Source of the DNA: a virus | Virus record (IMG/VR): IMGVR_UViG_3300003937_000005 | Location: 1 to 48,313 of that record | Strand: one strand, 5' to 3' | Length of the DNA stretch: 48,313 nt | Shown here: positions 17,676-25,537 of the stretch, piece by piece | Layout: every line of letters begins with the position of its first letter | How positions within the stretch are numbered: position 1 is the stretch's first letter | Made by a program: the position numbers and the translations under genes | Notes under the pieces: generated by a model | What the model was told of the DNA's origin: nothing | The model's input: the letters and a program-made list of their open reading frames with translations, nothing else | Databases searched by the model: none

Positions 17676-18647
17676 ATGGCATCATTAAAATCAATATTGA
17701 CAACAAGACAACCGGCAAGTATGTCAGAAGATAACCTAGAAAAAGGTTACATTTATGCATATTCTCCGGGTACTCAGTTTGCCAATTTTTGTAATGGTGT
17801 TTGTTGGACAGCCCTTGCAGATGGAAAAGCTATTATAGAAATTTGGGGAGCTGGTGGATCTGGTTCTCGTATGTGTTGTTGCGGAGATGGATTACCAGGT
17901 AATGCAGGAGCATATTCTAAAAAAACAATTCAAGTTAATCAAGGTGATACGTTGACAGGTACTTTAGGAATGGCTTGTAATGCTCACCCACTATGTCACG
18001 TAGGATGTAGTGATCCAACTCAAATATGTTATATAACAACTACTGCAAGTACGCATGGTTGTATGTGTGCAAGAGGTGGATATGGTGGAAAATCTATGTG
18101 TACAACTGGTACATCTTTCTACTGTTGTTACAATGCAGAAGGTTTTTGTACTGTAAGATGTAACAATGATAATTGTGGAATGACTTGTAACTGGTGTAAT
18201 GGTGCATGGGAAGCCTTAGCATATGGTGGAGATATAAATTGTTGTGGAGAAATTGGCTGTACTAGTTGGTTCGGCTGTTGCCCTCACTGTAAATGTTTCT
18301 TCCAAAGACACGCTCCTGTACCTTCAGGACTTTTTGCAGAAAATGGAGCATTAATTACGTTCCAAACAGAATCAGATGGAACACCTATGTCGCAATGGTC
18401 AGGTAACCAATTATTCCAATATTATGCGGCTCTTAATTTGGCTACTAAATCACCAAGACAAGGTAACCCAAGATCTTATTGTTGGAGATCAGACAGATCT
18501 TGCGGTTGTTATGAATCACAAGGATGTGCTAATTTCTTACCAACAGGATCAGGTGGACTACCACCAAATGCTTGTCCAGAAGTTAGAGACCATGGAATCC
18601 GTGGAGGACACGGAGGAGTTAGAATTAAGTTTATAGCTTCGGCATAA
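17676..18647 (+). CDS. cysteine-rich, glycine-rich adhesin-like protein 3 of 3
   Basis: 323 aa with 31 cysteines; the third tandem copy. The frame is the same: DNLEKGYIYAY, EIWGAGGSGSRMCCCGDG, ACNAHPLCHVGC, FYCCY, CGMTCNWC, CGCYESQGC and the end RGGHGGVRIKFI. It is closer to copy 1 than to copy 2 in its C-terminal half (the FAENGALITF and SQWSGN blocks pair with FSEDGAYITY and SEWSGN). AAGGAG stands 12 bases before the start. It is followed by a late promoter and the chaperone-like gene at 18694, the adhesin-then-chaperone order seen in T4-like fibres. Confidence 0.65.
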   Translation: MASLKSILTTRQPASMSEDNLEKGYIYAYSPGTQFANFCNGVCWTALADGKAIIEIWGAGGSGSRMCCCGDGLPGNAGAYSKKTIQVNQGDTLTGTLGMACNAHPLCHVGCSDPTQICYITTTASTHGCMCARGGYGGKSMCTTGTSFYCCYNAEGFCTVRCNNDNCGMTCNWCNGAWEALAYGGDINCCGEIGCTSWFGCCPHCKCFFQRHAPVPSGLFAENGALITFQTESDGTPMSQWSGNQLFQYYAALNLATKSPRQGNPRSYCWRSDRSCGCYESQGCANFLPTGSGGLPPNACPEVRDHGIRGGHGGVRIKFIASA

Positions 18648-18662
18648 TAATTGCAGGAGTAG

Positions 18663-18670
18663 GATAAATA
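18663..18670 (+). promoter_or_regulatory. T4-type late promoter box GATAAATA
   Basis: One mismatch from TATAAATA, 23 bases before the ATG at 18694, with AAAGGAAC as a ribosome site. Confidence 0.55.
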
Positions 18671-18693
18671 GTTAAAACAAAGGAACAAAGATT

Positions 18694-19347
18694 ATGATAA
18701 CAACAGCGTTTAACATAGCATTACCAAATAAACCATACGTGGACAACTTTTCAGATAATACTGTTCATGGTTCAAATTATGTTGGTTTTAAATTTATTAA
18801 AGTAATAGTAGATGCTAATGGCTGGGTAGTAAATGCAGTTTCAGAAGCTGATACTATGGATGAAATAAACGCTCAAGCTAGTCCAGTTCCAGCAGGTTGC
18901 AGTGCAGTTGTAGTAGACGGTTCAGCAAATCCTTTTGAAGCGGCTTTTATTACAGGAAGATATACAACTGGTGCAGTTGCGGCTTATGAAGAATCATTAG
19001 GAACAAATGATGCTAACGGTGACCCAGAAGTTTGGACATATACTTGGGGAGAAGATGGCGTTTTAAACCAAATTTATTTACATGGTACATTGAAATACGT
19101 AGACGGGGCTTTCGTTGCGCCACAAATGAGAACACACGCACTAACTAGACAAATGTTCTTAGATTCATTAGCACCTATGTCACAAGGTTTAACAGACGCT
19201 CTTACGGCAGATGATGCAAATACTGTTTATACAGCGGCTGAAAGACAAGCAATTGTTGATCATAAAACATACGTAGACAATATTTCTACAAAATATGCGG
19301 CAGTTGACCATTGGAAGATTCCATTCTTACCAATGCCTAAAATATAA
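18694..19347 (+). CDS. putative tail fibre chaperone or assembly protein
   Basis: A 217-aa protein not firmly recognised. The C-terminal ~40 residues (AERQAIVDHKTYVDNI, then a WKIPFLPMP end) resemble in shape the end of tail-fibre assembly proteins, which finish with a helix containing W/H-K-x-Y and a W-P-x-x-P tail. The N-terminal part (FKFIKVIVDANGWVVNAV) could be a small beta domain. It follows the three adhesin-like genes and closes the fibre cluster, which fits a chaperone. It could instead be a virion protein. The similarity is weak and judged by eye. Confidence 0.4.
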   Translation: MITTAFNIALPNKPYVDNFSDNTVHGSNYVGFKFIKVIVDANGWVVNAVSEADTMDEINAQASPVPAGCSAVVVDGSANPFEAAFITGRYTTGAVAAYEESLGTNDANGDPEVWTYTWGEDGVLNQIYLHGTLKYVDGAFVAPQMRTHALTRQMFLDSLAPMSQGLTDALTADDANTVYTAAERQAIVDHKTYVDNISTKYAAVDHWKIPFLPMPKI

Positions 19348-19389
19348 TAAACTAATACTTTTCAAATTATAACTCAAGAATTTTAGGTT

Positions 19390-19419
19390 ACACTATTGGT
19401 ACCTAATAAGTAATAGTGT
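19390..19419 (+). terminator. hairpin between fibre cluster and glycosyltransferase genes
   Basis: ACACTATT (19390-19397) pairs with AATAGTGT (19412-19419), with a possible inner G-U pair and a loop of about 12 bases. Only a short T pair follows, so termination would be modest. The hairpin lies ten bases before the ATG at 19430, which has no clear ribosome site, so it could also influence translation there. Confidence 0.35.
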
Positions 19420-19429
19420 TAATCTAACT

Positions 19430-20407
19430 ATGACTGAAAATAATCCTATAACAAGACCAAAAGCATTTTTTTTAAATGGGGGAATGGGTAGAATTATCTG
19501 TGCTATTCCGGCCCTTGAAAAATACTATGAAGAATCTATCGACAAAGATTTTATAATAGTAGTAGAAGGTATTCAAAATATTTTAGATGGTCATCCTACA
19601 TTAGATTCTAAAACATTTGACTATGGTCATAAAAATTTATTCCACACTAAACTTGTAAAAATGGATGTGGTAAGTTTAGAACCATATAGAATATGGGAAT
19701 ATTATAATCAAAAATGTAATATAACTCAAGCGTTTGATATTTTAATTAATAATAAAGGTGTTAGAGAATTACCTAAACCTACAATTAATTTAAGTCAAGA
19801 AGAATTACTTGCAGGAAAAAAAGCAGTTAAAGATATTAAAGATAAACTTAAAAAAGAAAAAGTAATTGTTTTACAACCATTTGGACGAGGGATTCAACAA
19901 ATAGACAATAGTTTTGTAGATAAAACTTGTCGAAGTATGGAATTTAAAAATATAAAAAACTTAATAAGAAAATTACAAGCAGAAGATTATGCAATTATAT
20001 TAATGGCAGAATTTGGAATTGATTTAAAAGGTGAAAAATATCCAGATGAAATAGCAATGCCTGAAGGAATTGACTTAAGAAAATGGTTAGCAATTATAAA
20101 AAATAGTGATCATTTTTTAGGTTGTGATAGTGTAGGTCAACATTTAGCCTATATAGGTGAAACAGATGCAACAGTAGTAACTGGTGCAACGTTCCCAGTT
20201 AATACATCATATCCTAAAACAAAAGGAATTAATATTATAGATATGGGACAAATAGATAGAGAATATGATCCAATAAGAATAACAAACGATGAACAAGTTA
20301 GTAGACATAATGAAAAATTAATGTGGATGACAGATGAAGTAGAAAATTATATTATAAATGTTGTATTAGGAAAACAAAAAATTGACGAGGAAGATAAAGA
20401 TGAGTAA
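19430..20407 (+). CDS. GT9-like glycosyltransferase (heptosyltransferase-like), copy 1
   Basis: 325 aa with the two-Rossmann layout of glycosyltransferase family 9, which includes ADP-heptose:LPS heptosyltransferases. The N-terminal domain begins with a Gly-rich turn (FFLNGGMGRIICAIPALEKY). The second begins near VIVLQPFGRG (~residues 144-153). The donor-site motif is DHFLGCDSVGQHLAYI (~225-240), corresponding to the D-S-x-x-x-H-x-A of the family. It is paralogous over its length to the gene at 22198. It overlaps the carbamoyltransferase start by eight bases, so the two are translationally coupled. Substrate and acceptor are unknown; heptose is suggested by hldE and hldD elsewhere in the window. 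Confidence 0.65.
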   Translation: MTENNPITRPKAFFLNGGMGRIICAIPALEKYYEESIDKDFIIVVEGIQNILDGHPTLDSKTFDYGHKNLFHTKLVKMDVVSLEPYRIWEYYNQKCNITQAFDILINNKGVRELPKPTINLSQEELLAGKKAVKDIKDKLKKEKVIVLQPFGRGIQQIDNSFVDKTCRSMEFKNIKNLIRKLQAEDYAIILMAEFGIDLKGEKYPDEIAMPEGIDLRKWLAIIKNSDHFLGCDSVGQHLAYIGETDATVVTGATFPVNTSYPKTKGINIIDMGQIDREYDPIRITNDEQVSRHNEKLMWMTDEVENYIINVVLGKQKIDEEDKDE

Positions 20408-22211
20408 ATCAGGTTATATTGCGGCAATAGCCAGAGGACATAATGCAGGTATATGTCTATTAAAAGATGGAGAAATTGTTTTTGCAATAGAAGAAGAAAG
20501 ATTATCTAGACACAAATACGATGGTGGTCCATATCGTTCAATGATGGAAATATTAAAATATACGGACAAAATAGATTATCTAGTTGTAGCTCATACACAA
20601 CCATTAGATGATCCTACTACTGGTAAAGTTGATTATACTCATGATGATGTATACACAGGGTTAGCAAGAAAATTAGGTTTAATAGATAGAAAAGCAGATT
20701 TACAACAACACCCACAAGTAATTGACCTAAGTCATATCCATCATAAGTTACACGCCGGTTGTGCTTTTTATAGATCAGGATTTGATAAAGCCTGTTCAGT
20801 TATTGTTGATGGAGCAGGAACTTTTATGCCTGTTAATAATCAACTTACAGGAGATTTATGGATGTTTGAAATTGAATCTATTTTTGATTGCTCATATCCT
20901 AATAATATAACAACTGTATGGAAACATTACGGTACTGGTTCTGCATCTCCAGGAGCATTTATAAAAAAACATCCTTCAGATAAAATGGGAGAACCAGGTA
21001 AAACTCATGAATGTTTATTTTCAGATGTAGCAGGAATTGTTAAAGTTTATGAAGCAATTACTCAATACTGTGGATTCTCTGCCATTGAAGCAGGAAAAAC
21101 AATTGGATTATTTCCTTATGGAAAAGCTAATGATAGAATTCCTCCATTATTTCATGATGAAGTAAAATATATGTCTTTGTCTAATAGACATTTAATAATT
21201 CCTACATATCCTAATGCGGCAATAGTAAATGAAGGCATTTATGATTACTTAGATGATACACCTGCAGATTGTCCTGATGTTACTAAACTAGATAATAGAA
21301 GAGATTTAGCATATTCTTGTCAAACAGAAACTCAAGCAGAAGTTTTAAAATTAATTTATAAAGCTGTAGAAATGACAGGTCAAAAAAATGTTGTATTATC
21401 TGGTGGATATGGATTAAATTGTGTAGCAAATTATTGGTATCTTGAGTCTTTAAGAAAAGATGGAATTAATTTATTTGTTGAACCAGTATCAAATGACGCC
21501 GGAACAGCCATTGGAGCGGCTCTTTTATTTTATTATGGTATAACAGAAGATATGACAAAAAGACCACTTACTACATTATGTCAAGGTCTAGAAAGAAAAT
21601 ATACATTAGAAGAAATAGAAAAATTAGCAAATAAATCAGGCATTGAATTAATGGACGCAAATGATAAAGATGTAGTTAAATTAATGATAGAAAAAAATAT
21701 TATTTCTATGTTTCAAGGAAAATCAGAAAGTGGTCCAAGGGCATTAGGTAACAGAAGTATTTTATTTGATCCTACATTTAAAGATGGTAAAGATTTTGTT
21801 AATATAGTTAAACGTAGAGAATATTTTAGACCTTTTGCAGGATCTATATTACATGAACACGTACACGAATGGTTTGATTTAAGAGGAATGGAAGAAAGTC
21901 CTTATATGATGTATGCTGTAAATTGTCAAGAAGGAATAGCAGAAAAAATTCCTAGTATTATACACGTAGATGGTACTTGTAGAATACAAACAGTTAAAGA
22001 AGAACAAAATCCATTGTATTATAAATTAATTAAAGAGTTTTATAATCAAACAAAAATACCAATTGTGTTTAATACGTCATTTAATTTGGCTGGAGAACCA
22101 CTTGTAGAAACATTAGAAGACGCTATATGGACTCTTGAAGAATCTCTTTTAGAATATTTGTATCTTCCAGAATATGGAAAAATGTTAAAGGTGAAAAATG
22201 TCAAGAAATAG
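20400..22211 (+). CDS. NodU/CmcH-family O-carbamoyltransferase
   Basis: 603 aa, full length for the family, which transfers carbamoyl from carbamoyl phosphate (via a carbamoyl-adenylate) to a sugar hydroxyl. The N-terminal Kae1-like domain shows GHNAGICLLKDG, EEERLSRHKYDGG, the metal-site region HHKLHAGCAFYRSG (~residues 114-127), VDGAG and LSGGYGLNCVAN. The C-terminal domain has SESGPRALGNRSIL, FRPFAGSIL and FNTSFNLAGEPLV. I chose ATG 20400 over the in-frame TTG at 20382 because of the GAGGAAG ribosome site. It lies between the two GT9-like genes and overlaps both, so the three probably decorate one glycan. Members act in Nod factor, antibiotic and LPS-heptose carbamoylation. Confidence 0.85.
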   Translation: MSKSGYIAAIARGHNAGICLLKDGEIVFAIEEERLSRHKYDGGPYRSMMEILKYTDKIDYLVVAHTQPLDDPTTGKVDYTHDDVYTGLARKLGLIDRKADLQQHPQVIDLSHIHHKLHAGCAFYRSGFDKACSVIVDGAGTFMPVNNQLTGDLWMFEIESIFDCSYPNNITTVWKHYGTGSASPGAFIKKHPSDKMGEPGKTHECLFSDVAGIVKVYEAITQYCGFSAIEAGKTIGLFPYGKANDRIPPLFHDEVKYMSLSNRHLIIPTYPNAAIVNEGIYDYLDDTPADCPDVTKLDNRRDLAYSCQTETQAEVLKLIYKAVEMTGQKNVVLSGGYGLNCVANYWYLESLRKDGINLFVEPVSNDAGTAIGAALLFYYGITEDMTKRPLTTLCQGLERKYTLEEIEKLANKSGIELMDANDKDVVKLMIEKNIISMFQGKSESGPRALGNRSILFDPTFKDGKDFVNIVKRREYFRPFAGSILHEHVHEWFDLRGMEESPYMMYAVNCQEGIAEKIPSIIHVDGTCRIQTVKEEQNPLYYKLIKEFYNQTKIPIVFNTSFNLAGEPLVETLEDAIWTLEESLLEYLYLPEYGKMLKVKNVKK

Positions 22212-23145
22212 TGCTATCTTTTTAAATGGTGGAGCAGGAAGAATGATTAGTTCTATACCTGCATTAGAAAATTTTGCAAAAGAAAATCCCAATGATGATT
22301 TTGTAATAATTTGTGAAGGCGGTACGGATGTTTTAAAAGGTCATCCAACATTATATTATAAAACATATGACAATTGGCATAAAGGACTTTTTAAAGAATT
22401 AATAAAAGATAGAAATTGTATTAATCCTGAGCCATATAGAGTATGGGAATACTACACTCAAAAGTGTAGTCTTGCTCAAGCATATGATATTGCAATTAAT
22501 AATAAAGGTATAAGAGAATTAAAAAAACCTACAATAAAATTAAGCAAAGATGAATTATTATATGCTCGAAAAATGTTATCAGAAGTAAAAGAAAAATGCA
22601 AAAAAGACAAATTAATTGTTATTCAACCCTTTGGAAGAGGTGTTAGAAAAGAAGATAAAGACATAGTTGACATTACAGGTAGAAGTATGGAAACTAAAAA
22701 TCTTTATAATATAGTAAGAAAGTTATCTAAAAAATATGCTGTAATGATTATGACTGAAACACCATTAGAATTTAATAAGCATATGTCAGCACCAGTGGCT
22801 ACGCCACAAAATGTACATATAAGAATATGGATGGGTGTAATTAAACAATGTGATCACTTTTTAGGTTGTGATAGTGTAGGGCAACATATGGCTTATGTTT
22901 TCGACACAACTACAACATCAGTAATAGGATCTACATTTCCTATTAATGTATCATTCCCAAACAATGAAAAATTCAATATTATTGATTTAGGTAAAGAAGA
23001 TCGTGTTTATAGTCCTATAAGAGTTACCGTAGATGAGTTCTCAGACCGTATAAATGAGGGTATTATGGAGATGGATGACCAACAAGAGCAACAAGTTATT
23101 GCATCAGTCAATAGAATGATAAAACACGGTAAAAATACCCAATAA
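22198..23145 (+). CDS. GT9-like glycosyltransferase (heptosyltransferase-like), copy 2
   Basis: 315 aa, paralogue of the 19430 product. Matching blocks are FLNGGAGRMISSIPALENF at the N-terminus, EPYRVWEYYTQKC, NNKGIRELKKPTI, LIVIQPFGRG and DHFLGCDSVGQHMAYV. It begins inside the carbamoyltransferase gene (14-base overlap). The pair are diverged enough that each probably has its own donor or acceptor. No membrane segment is visible, as expected for a cytoplasmic or peripheral GT9 enzyme. Activity is not shown; the family as a whole uses nucleotide-activated heptose or related sugars. Confidence 0.65.
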   Translation: MSRNSAIFLNGGAGRMISSIPALENFAKENPNDDFVIICEGGTDVLKGHPTLYYKTYDNWHKGLFKELIKDRNCINPEPYRVWEYYTQKCSLAQAYDIAINNKGIRELKKPTIKLSKDELLYARKMLSEVKEKCKKDKLIVIQPFGRGVRKEDKDIVDITGRSMETKNLYNIVRKLSKKYAVMIMTETPLEFNKHMSAPVATPQNVHIRIWMGVIKQCDHFLGCDSVGQHMAYVFDTTTTSVIGSTFPINVSFPNNEKFNIIDLGKEDRVYSPIRVTVDEFSDRINEGIMEMDDQQEQQVIASVNRMIKHGKNTQ

Positions 23146-23211
23146 GCCCAATATCTACAGAAACTCTATCCTAATAAAATTGGTAAATACACTTAAAGAA
23201 GGAATCTTTAT

Positions 23212-23634
23212 ATGTTTGATGTATCAAAACTCTTTGGAAAAGGCGATAAAAATACGCTATTAATGAAAAATGGATTAAATTTTTCATACAATGGCCCATC
23301 TGCCACTGTAGAAGAAGGATTAGTTTTAGACAGATTTCACCTTGCAACTTTTTGTTCTGCAGAATATACAATATCTATAGACTATGATACTAATAATAAA
23401 GAAATTATTAGAGCATTAGTAGTAGGTGCTCCATTAAATAGTTCTGTTACAATTTACGGTAGATCAAATTTGGGAAATAATTTAGTAAAATTAACTAGTA
23501 CAGTTACTGATTCTTTTGTAGAATTAAAACTAGATCCAGAAAATAAAACAGCAACAACAAAATATAACGGTTCAAAAGCTATCTTTAAGGCAACATATTT
23601 TCAAACAATGAATGCTTTATTAGGTGGTGTATAA
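23212..23634 (+). CDS. small virion protein (hypothetical)
   Basis: 140 aa, beta-rich, unrecognised. It starts MFDVSKLFGKGD, has a compact core with VEEGLVLDRFHLATFCSAEY (~residues 32-51) and ends MNALLGGV. There is no signal peptide, membrane segment or catalytic motif. AGAAGGAA precedes the ATG. It is followed by a late promoter and the 618-aa fibre, so a role as a fibre-associated or connector protein is likely from context, like the small proteins paired with fibres at the left end of the window. Confidence 0.5.
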   Translation: MFDVSKLFGKGDKNTLLMKNGLNFSYNGPSATVEEGLVLDRFHLATFCSAEYTISIDYDTNNKEIIRALVVGAPLNSSVTIYGRSNLGNNLVKLTSTVTDSFVELKLDPENKTATTKYNGSKAIFKATYFQTMNALLGGV

Positions 23635-23650
23635 TATGAAATTAAATTTT

Positions 23651-23658
23651 GATAAATA
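23651..23658 (+). promoter_or_regulatory. T4-type late promoter box GATAAATA
   Basis: One mismatch from TATAAATA, 15 bases before the ATG at 23674. The downstream TATAG resembles the extended consensus. Confidence 0.5.
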
Positions 23659-23673
23659 TAGAGTATAGATAAA

Positions 23674-25530
23674 ATGGCAGTAAATTATAAACAGTTTGAA
23701 GCAAACTACGGATTTAAAAGCCCAGGATTTACGGTTGATAATCTTGGTAATGTATCTGTTAGAACAATTACTAATACATATACTCCGACTGCATCTGATT
23801 CCATAGATTATACAGTTACAGAACAAACCAATAATTTTTCTATTGTAGATAAAGATAGTAATAATTTAGGATCAAACCCAGCTCTTGATTTAAAAAGAGG
23901 TACAACTTATGTTTTTGACCTTAATACTACATCTATTACATGGAATATTTTTTCACCAGATACAAATAATAATGCAGTTGCTGGAGTTTCTTATAGTACT
24001 GGGTTATCGCATACTACAAGTATCAATGGACAAAACCTTGCAACTGATACATGGACAGTTGCACAAACTTGGCAACAAGAATCTTCATCTTATAGTAGAC
24101 CTGTAACTGTTGTTGTTCCTAATACTACCGGAACACCATTACAAGGTAAACAAATTCCAGTAATTATAACTTTACACAATGCAAATCAATCGGCTGGAAA
24201 TGCTATTACAAATTTAAATTATCTAACAGATAAAATTATAATTGCTCCTCAGGGTTACAGTAAAGAATGGAATACAGGATATACTACTACTAAAGCAGAT
24301 GATATAGCATACCTTGATGCAATAATAGATAAGTTAGCGGATTATGACAATGTAGATTTAAGAGAAATTTCAATTCATGGTAAAGGACTTGGTGGACAAA
24401 TGGCACACCAATACGCTTTACAAACAACAAAAACAAATATTAAAAATGTAATCATTGAATCAGCATTATTCAATGAAGACCAATACAGAGAAAATACAGG
24501 TATTTTTTACAAAATGGCTTTAGCTAATTTAGGAGATTCAACAGCAGTTTCTTGGGCACCAGTAACGCCTTTATCTAAAGCAAAAGTTATAATGTTTCAT
24601 GGTGAAGAAGATTTAGCATATCCATTTAATGGTGGAGTTGTAGCTGGTCAAACTATTTTAACAGCGGCATCTACAATATATGGCTGGGCAAAAGCAAATA
24701 GTACTATAGAAAATAAATTATTATCTGGTGTACTTCAATTAGATGGTTCTAATTTATATTCTTATAATTCAGGTAATGTGTCGCTATATGCTTATTCTAA
24801 TGTAGCACAAACTTGGGAAGGAAGTGTATTAACAAGCGTTCAAACAAGAGTAAATGAGACAGCTACTCCTTCTTCATATGTAGATATTCCAACAGCTTCT
24901 ACTGTAACTGGAGAAGATGCTTTAGCAAAATCTAAAGGACTTTTAAGTTTTGTAGTACCAATTGATGCTCCAGATAAACTATTTTATGGTGATGCAGATA
25001 GAGTTCCTAGTGCGGCAATTAATATAACTAATCCTACAGTAACAGGAATTGGATCATTTAGTTCTATTCTTAATACAGGAAATTTAATAAGTTCAGGTGC
25101 AGATGCAATTATAACAATTAGTCCTACAGGTACTGGTACAGTAAATATTAATCCAGCTGGTGGTGGTACTATAAACAATGTAAATATTAATGCAACAAAT
25201 TTAACAACATCTGGTGAAGTATCTATAACACCTAATTCAGATGTAACTATAAGCCCACAATTAAGTGGTACACTAACAGTAAACCCTTCAGCAACAGGAT
25301 CTTTAAATAATGTGTCCGTTGGACAATCTGTTCCTAAAGCAGGAGCTTTTACTACTCTCATTTCGACGTCAGGAACGTTAAATAGTACTACAATTGGTAC
25401 AACGACACCTGCCAATGCTGGATTTTTATCCGCAACGGGCGAAAGTACGCCTACAACAGGTAAACACTTGACCAATAAAACTTATGTAGACGCAACTAGT
25501 ATGGCATATTCTATTGCGTTAGGGGTATAA
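23674..25530 (+). CDS. tail fibre with inactive PHB-depolymerase-like hydrolase nested in a cupredoxin-like fold
   Basis: 618 aa. Residues ~68-112 (LDLKRGTTYVFDL) and ~420-450 (LSFVVPIDAPDKLFYGD) match the two halves of the cupredoxin-like domain of marine phage fibres, without copper ligands. Between them lies an alpha/beta-hydrolase of the LpqC/PHB-depolymerase type: RPVTVVVPN, IPVIITLHNANQSAGN, IIIAPQGYSKEWN, DDIAYLDAIIDKLA, VIMFHGEEDLAYPFNGG. The nucleophile elbow is G236-K-G238-L-G240, with Gly where Ser is expected (GGA codon at 24385). The usual GGGHTW histidine is Gln379 (NVAQTW). Asp313 remains. It is therefore probably a binding domain. Residues ~450-618 are fibre-type repeats (ISPTGTGTVNINP, VPKAGAFTTL). 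Confidence 0.75.
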   Translation: MAVNYKQFEANYGFKSPGFTVDNLGNVSVRTITNTYTPTASDSIDYTVTEQTNNFSIVDKDSNNLGSNPALDLKRGTTYVFDLNTTSITWNIFSPDTNNNAVAGVSYSTGLSHTTSINGQNLATDTWTVAQTWQQESSSYSRPVTVVVPNTTGTPLQGKQIPVIITLHNANQSAGNAITNLNYLTDKIIIAPQGYSKEWNTGYTTTKADDIAYLDAIIDKLADYDNVDLREISIHGKGLGGQMAHQYALQTTKTNIKNVIIESALFNEDQYRENTGIFYKMALANLGDSTAVSWAPVTPLSKAKVIMFHGEEDLAYPFNGGVVAGQTILTAASTIYGWAKANSTIENKLLSGVLQLDGSNLYSYNSGNVSLYAYSNVAQTWEGSVLTSVQTRVNETATPSSYVDIPTASTVTGEDALAKSKGLLSFVVPIDAPDKLFYGDADRVPSAAINITNPTVTGIGSFSSILNTGNLISSGADAIITISPTGTGTVNINPAGGGTINNVNINATNLTTSGEVSITPNSDVTISPQLSGTLTVNPSATGSLNNVSVGQSVPKAGAFTTLISTSGTLNSTTIGTTTPANAGFLSATGESTPTTGKHLTNKTYVDATSMAYSIALGV

Positions 25531-25537
25531 AAATTAA

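Larger units (their letters stand above)
15667..18647 (+). repeat. tandem triplication of cysteine-rich gene
   Basis: Three adjacent genes of 326, 334 and 323 codons share Cys spacing and Gly-rich blocks from end to end. They have diverged well beyond recent duplication, most strongly in the centre. Confidence 0.75.

Noticed and set aside
23190-23200. Late promoter GGTAAATA before the 140-aa gene
   Set aside because: Two mismatches in an AT-rich spacer; not better than chance.
24984-25475. Minus-strand 163-aa open frame under the 618-aa fibre
   Set aside because: Val/Pro-rich shadow of a repetitive fibre coding region, with no ribosome site or recognisable domain.
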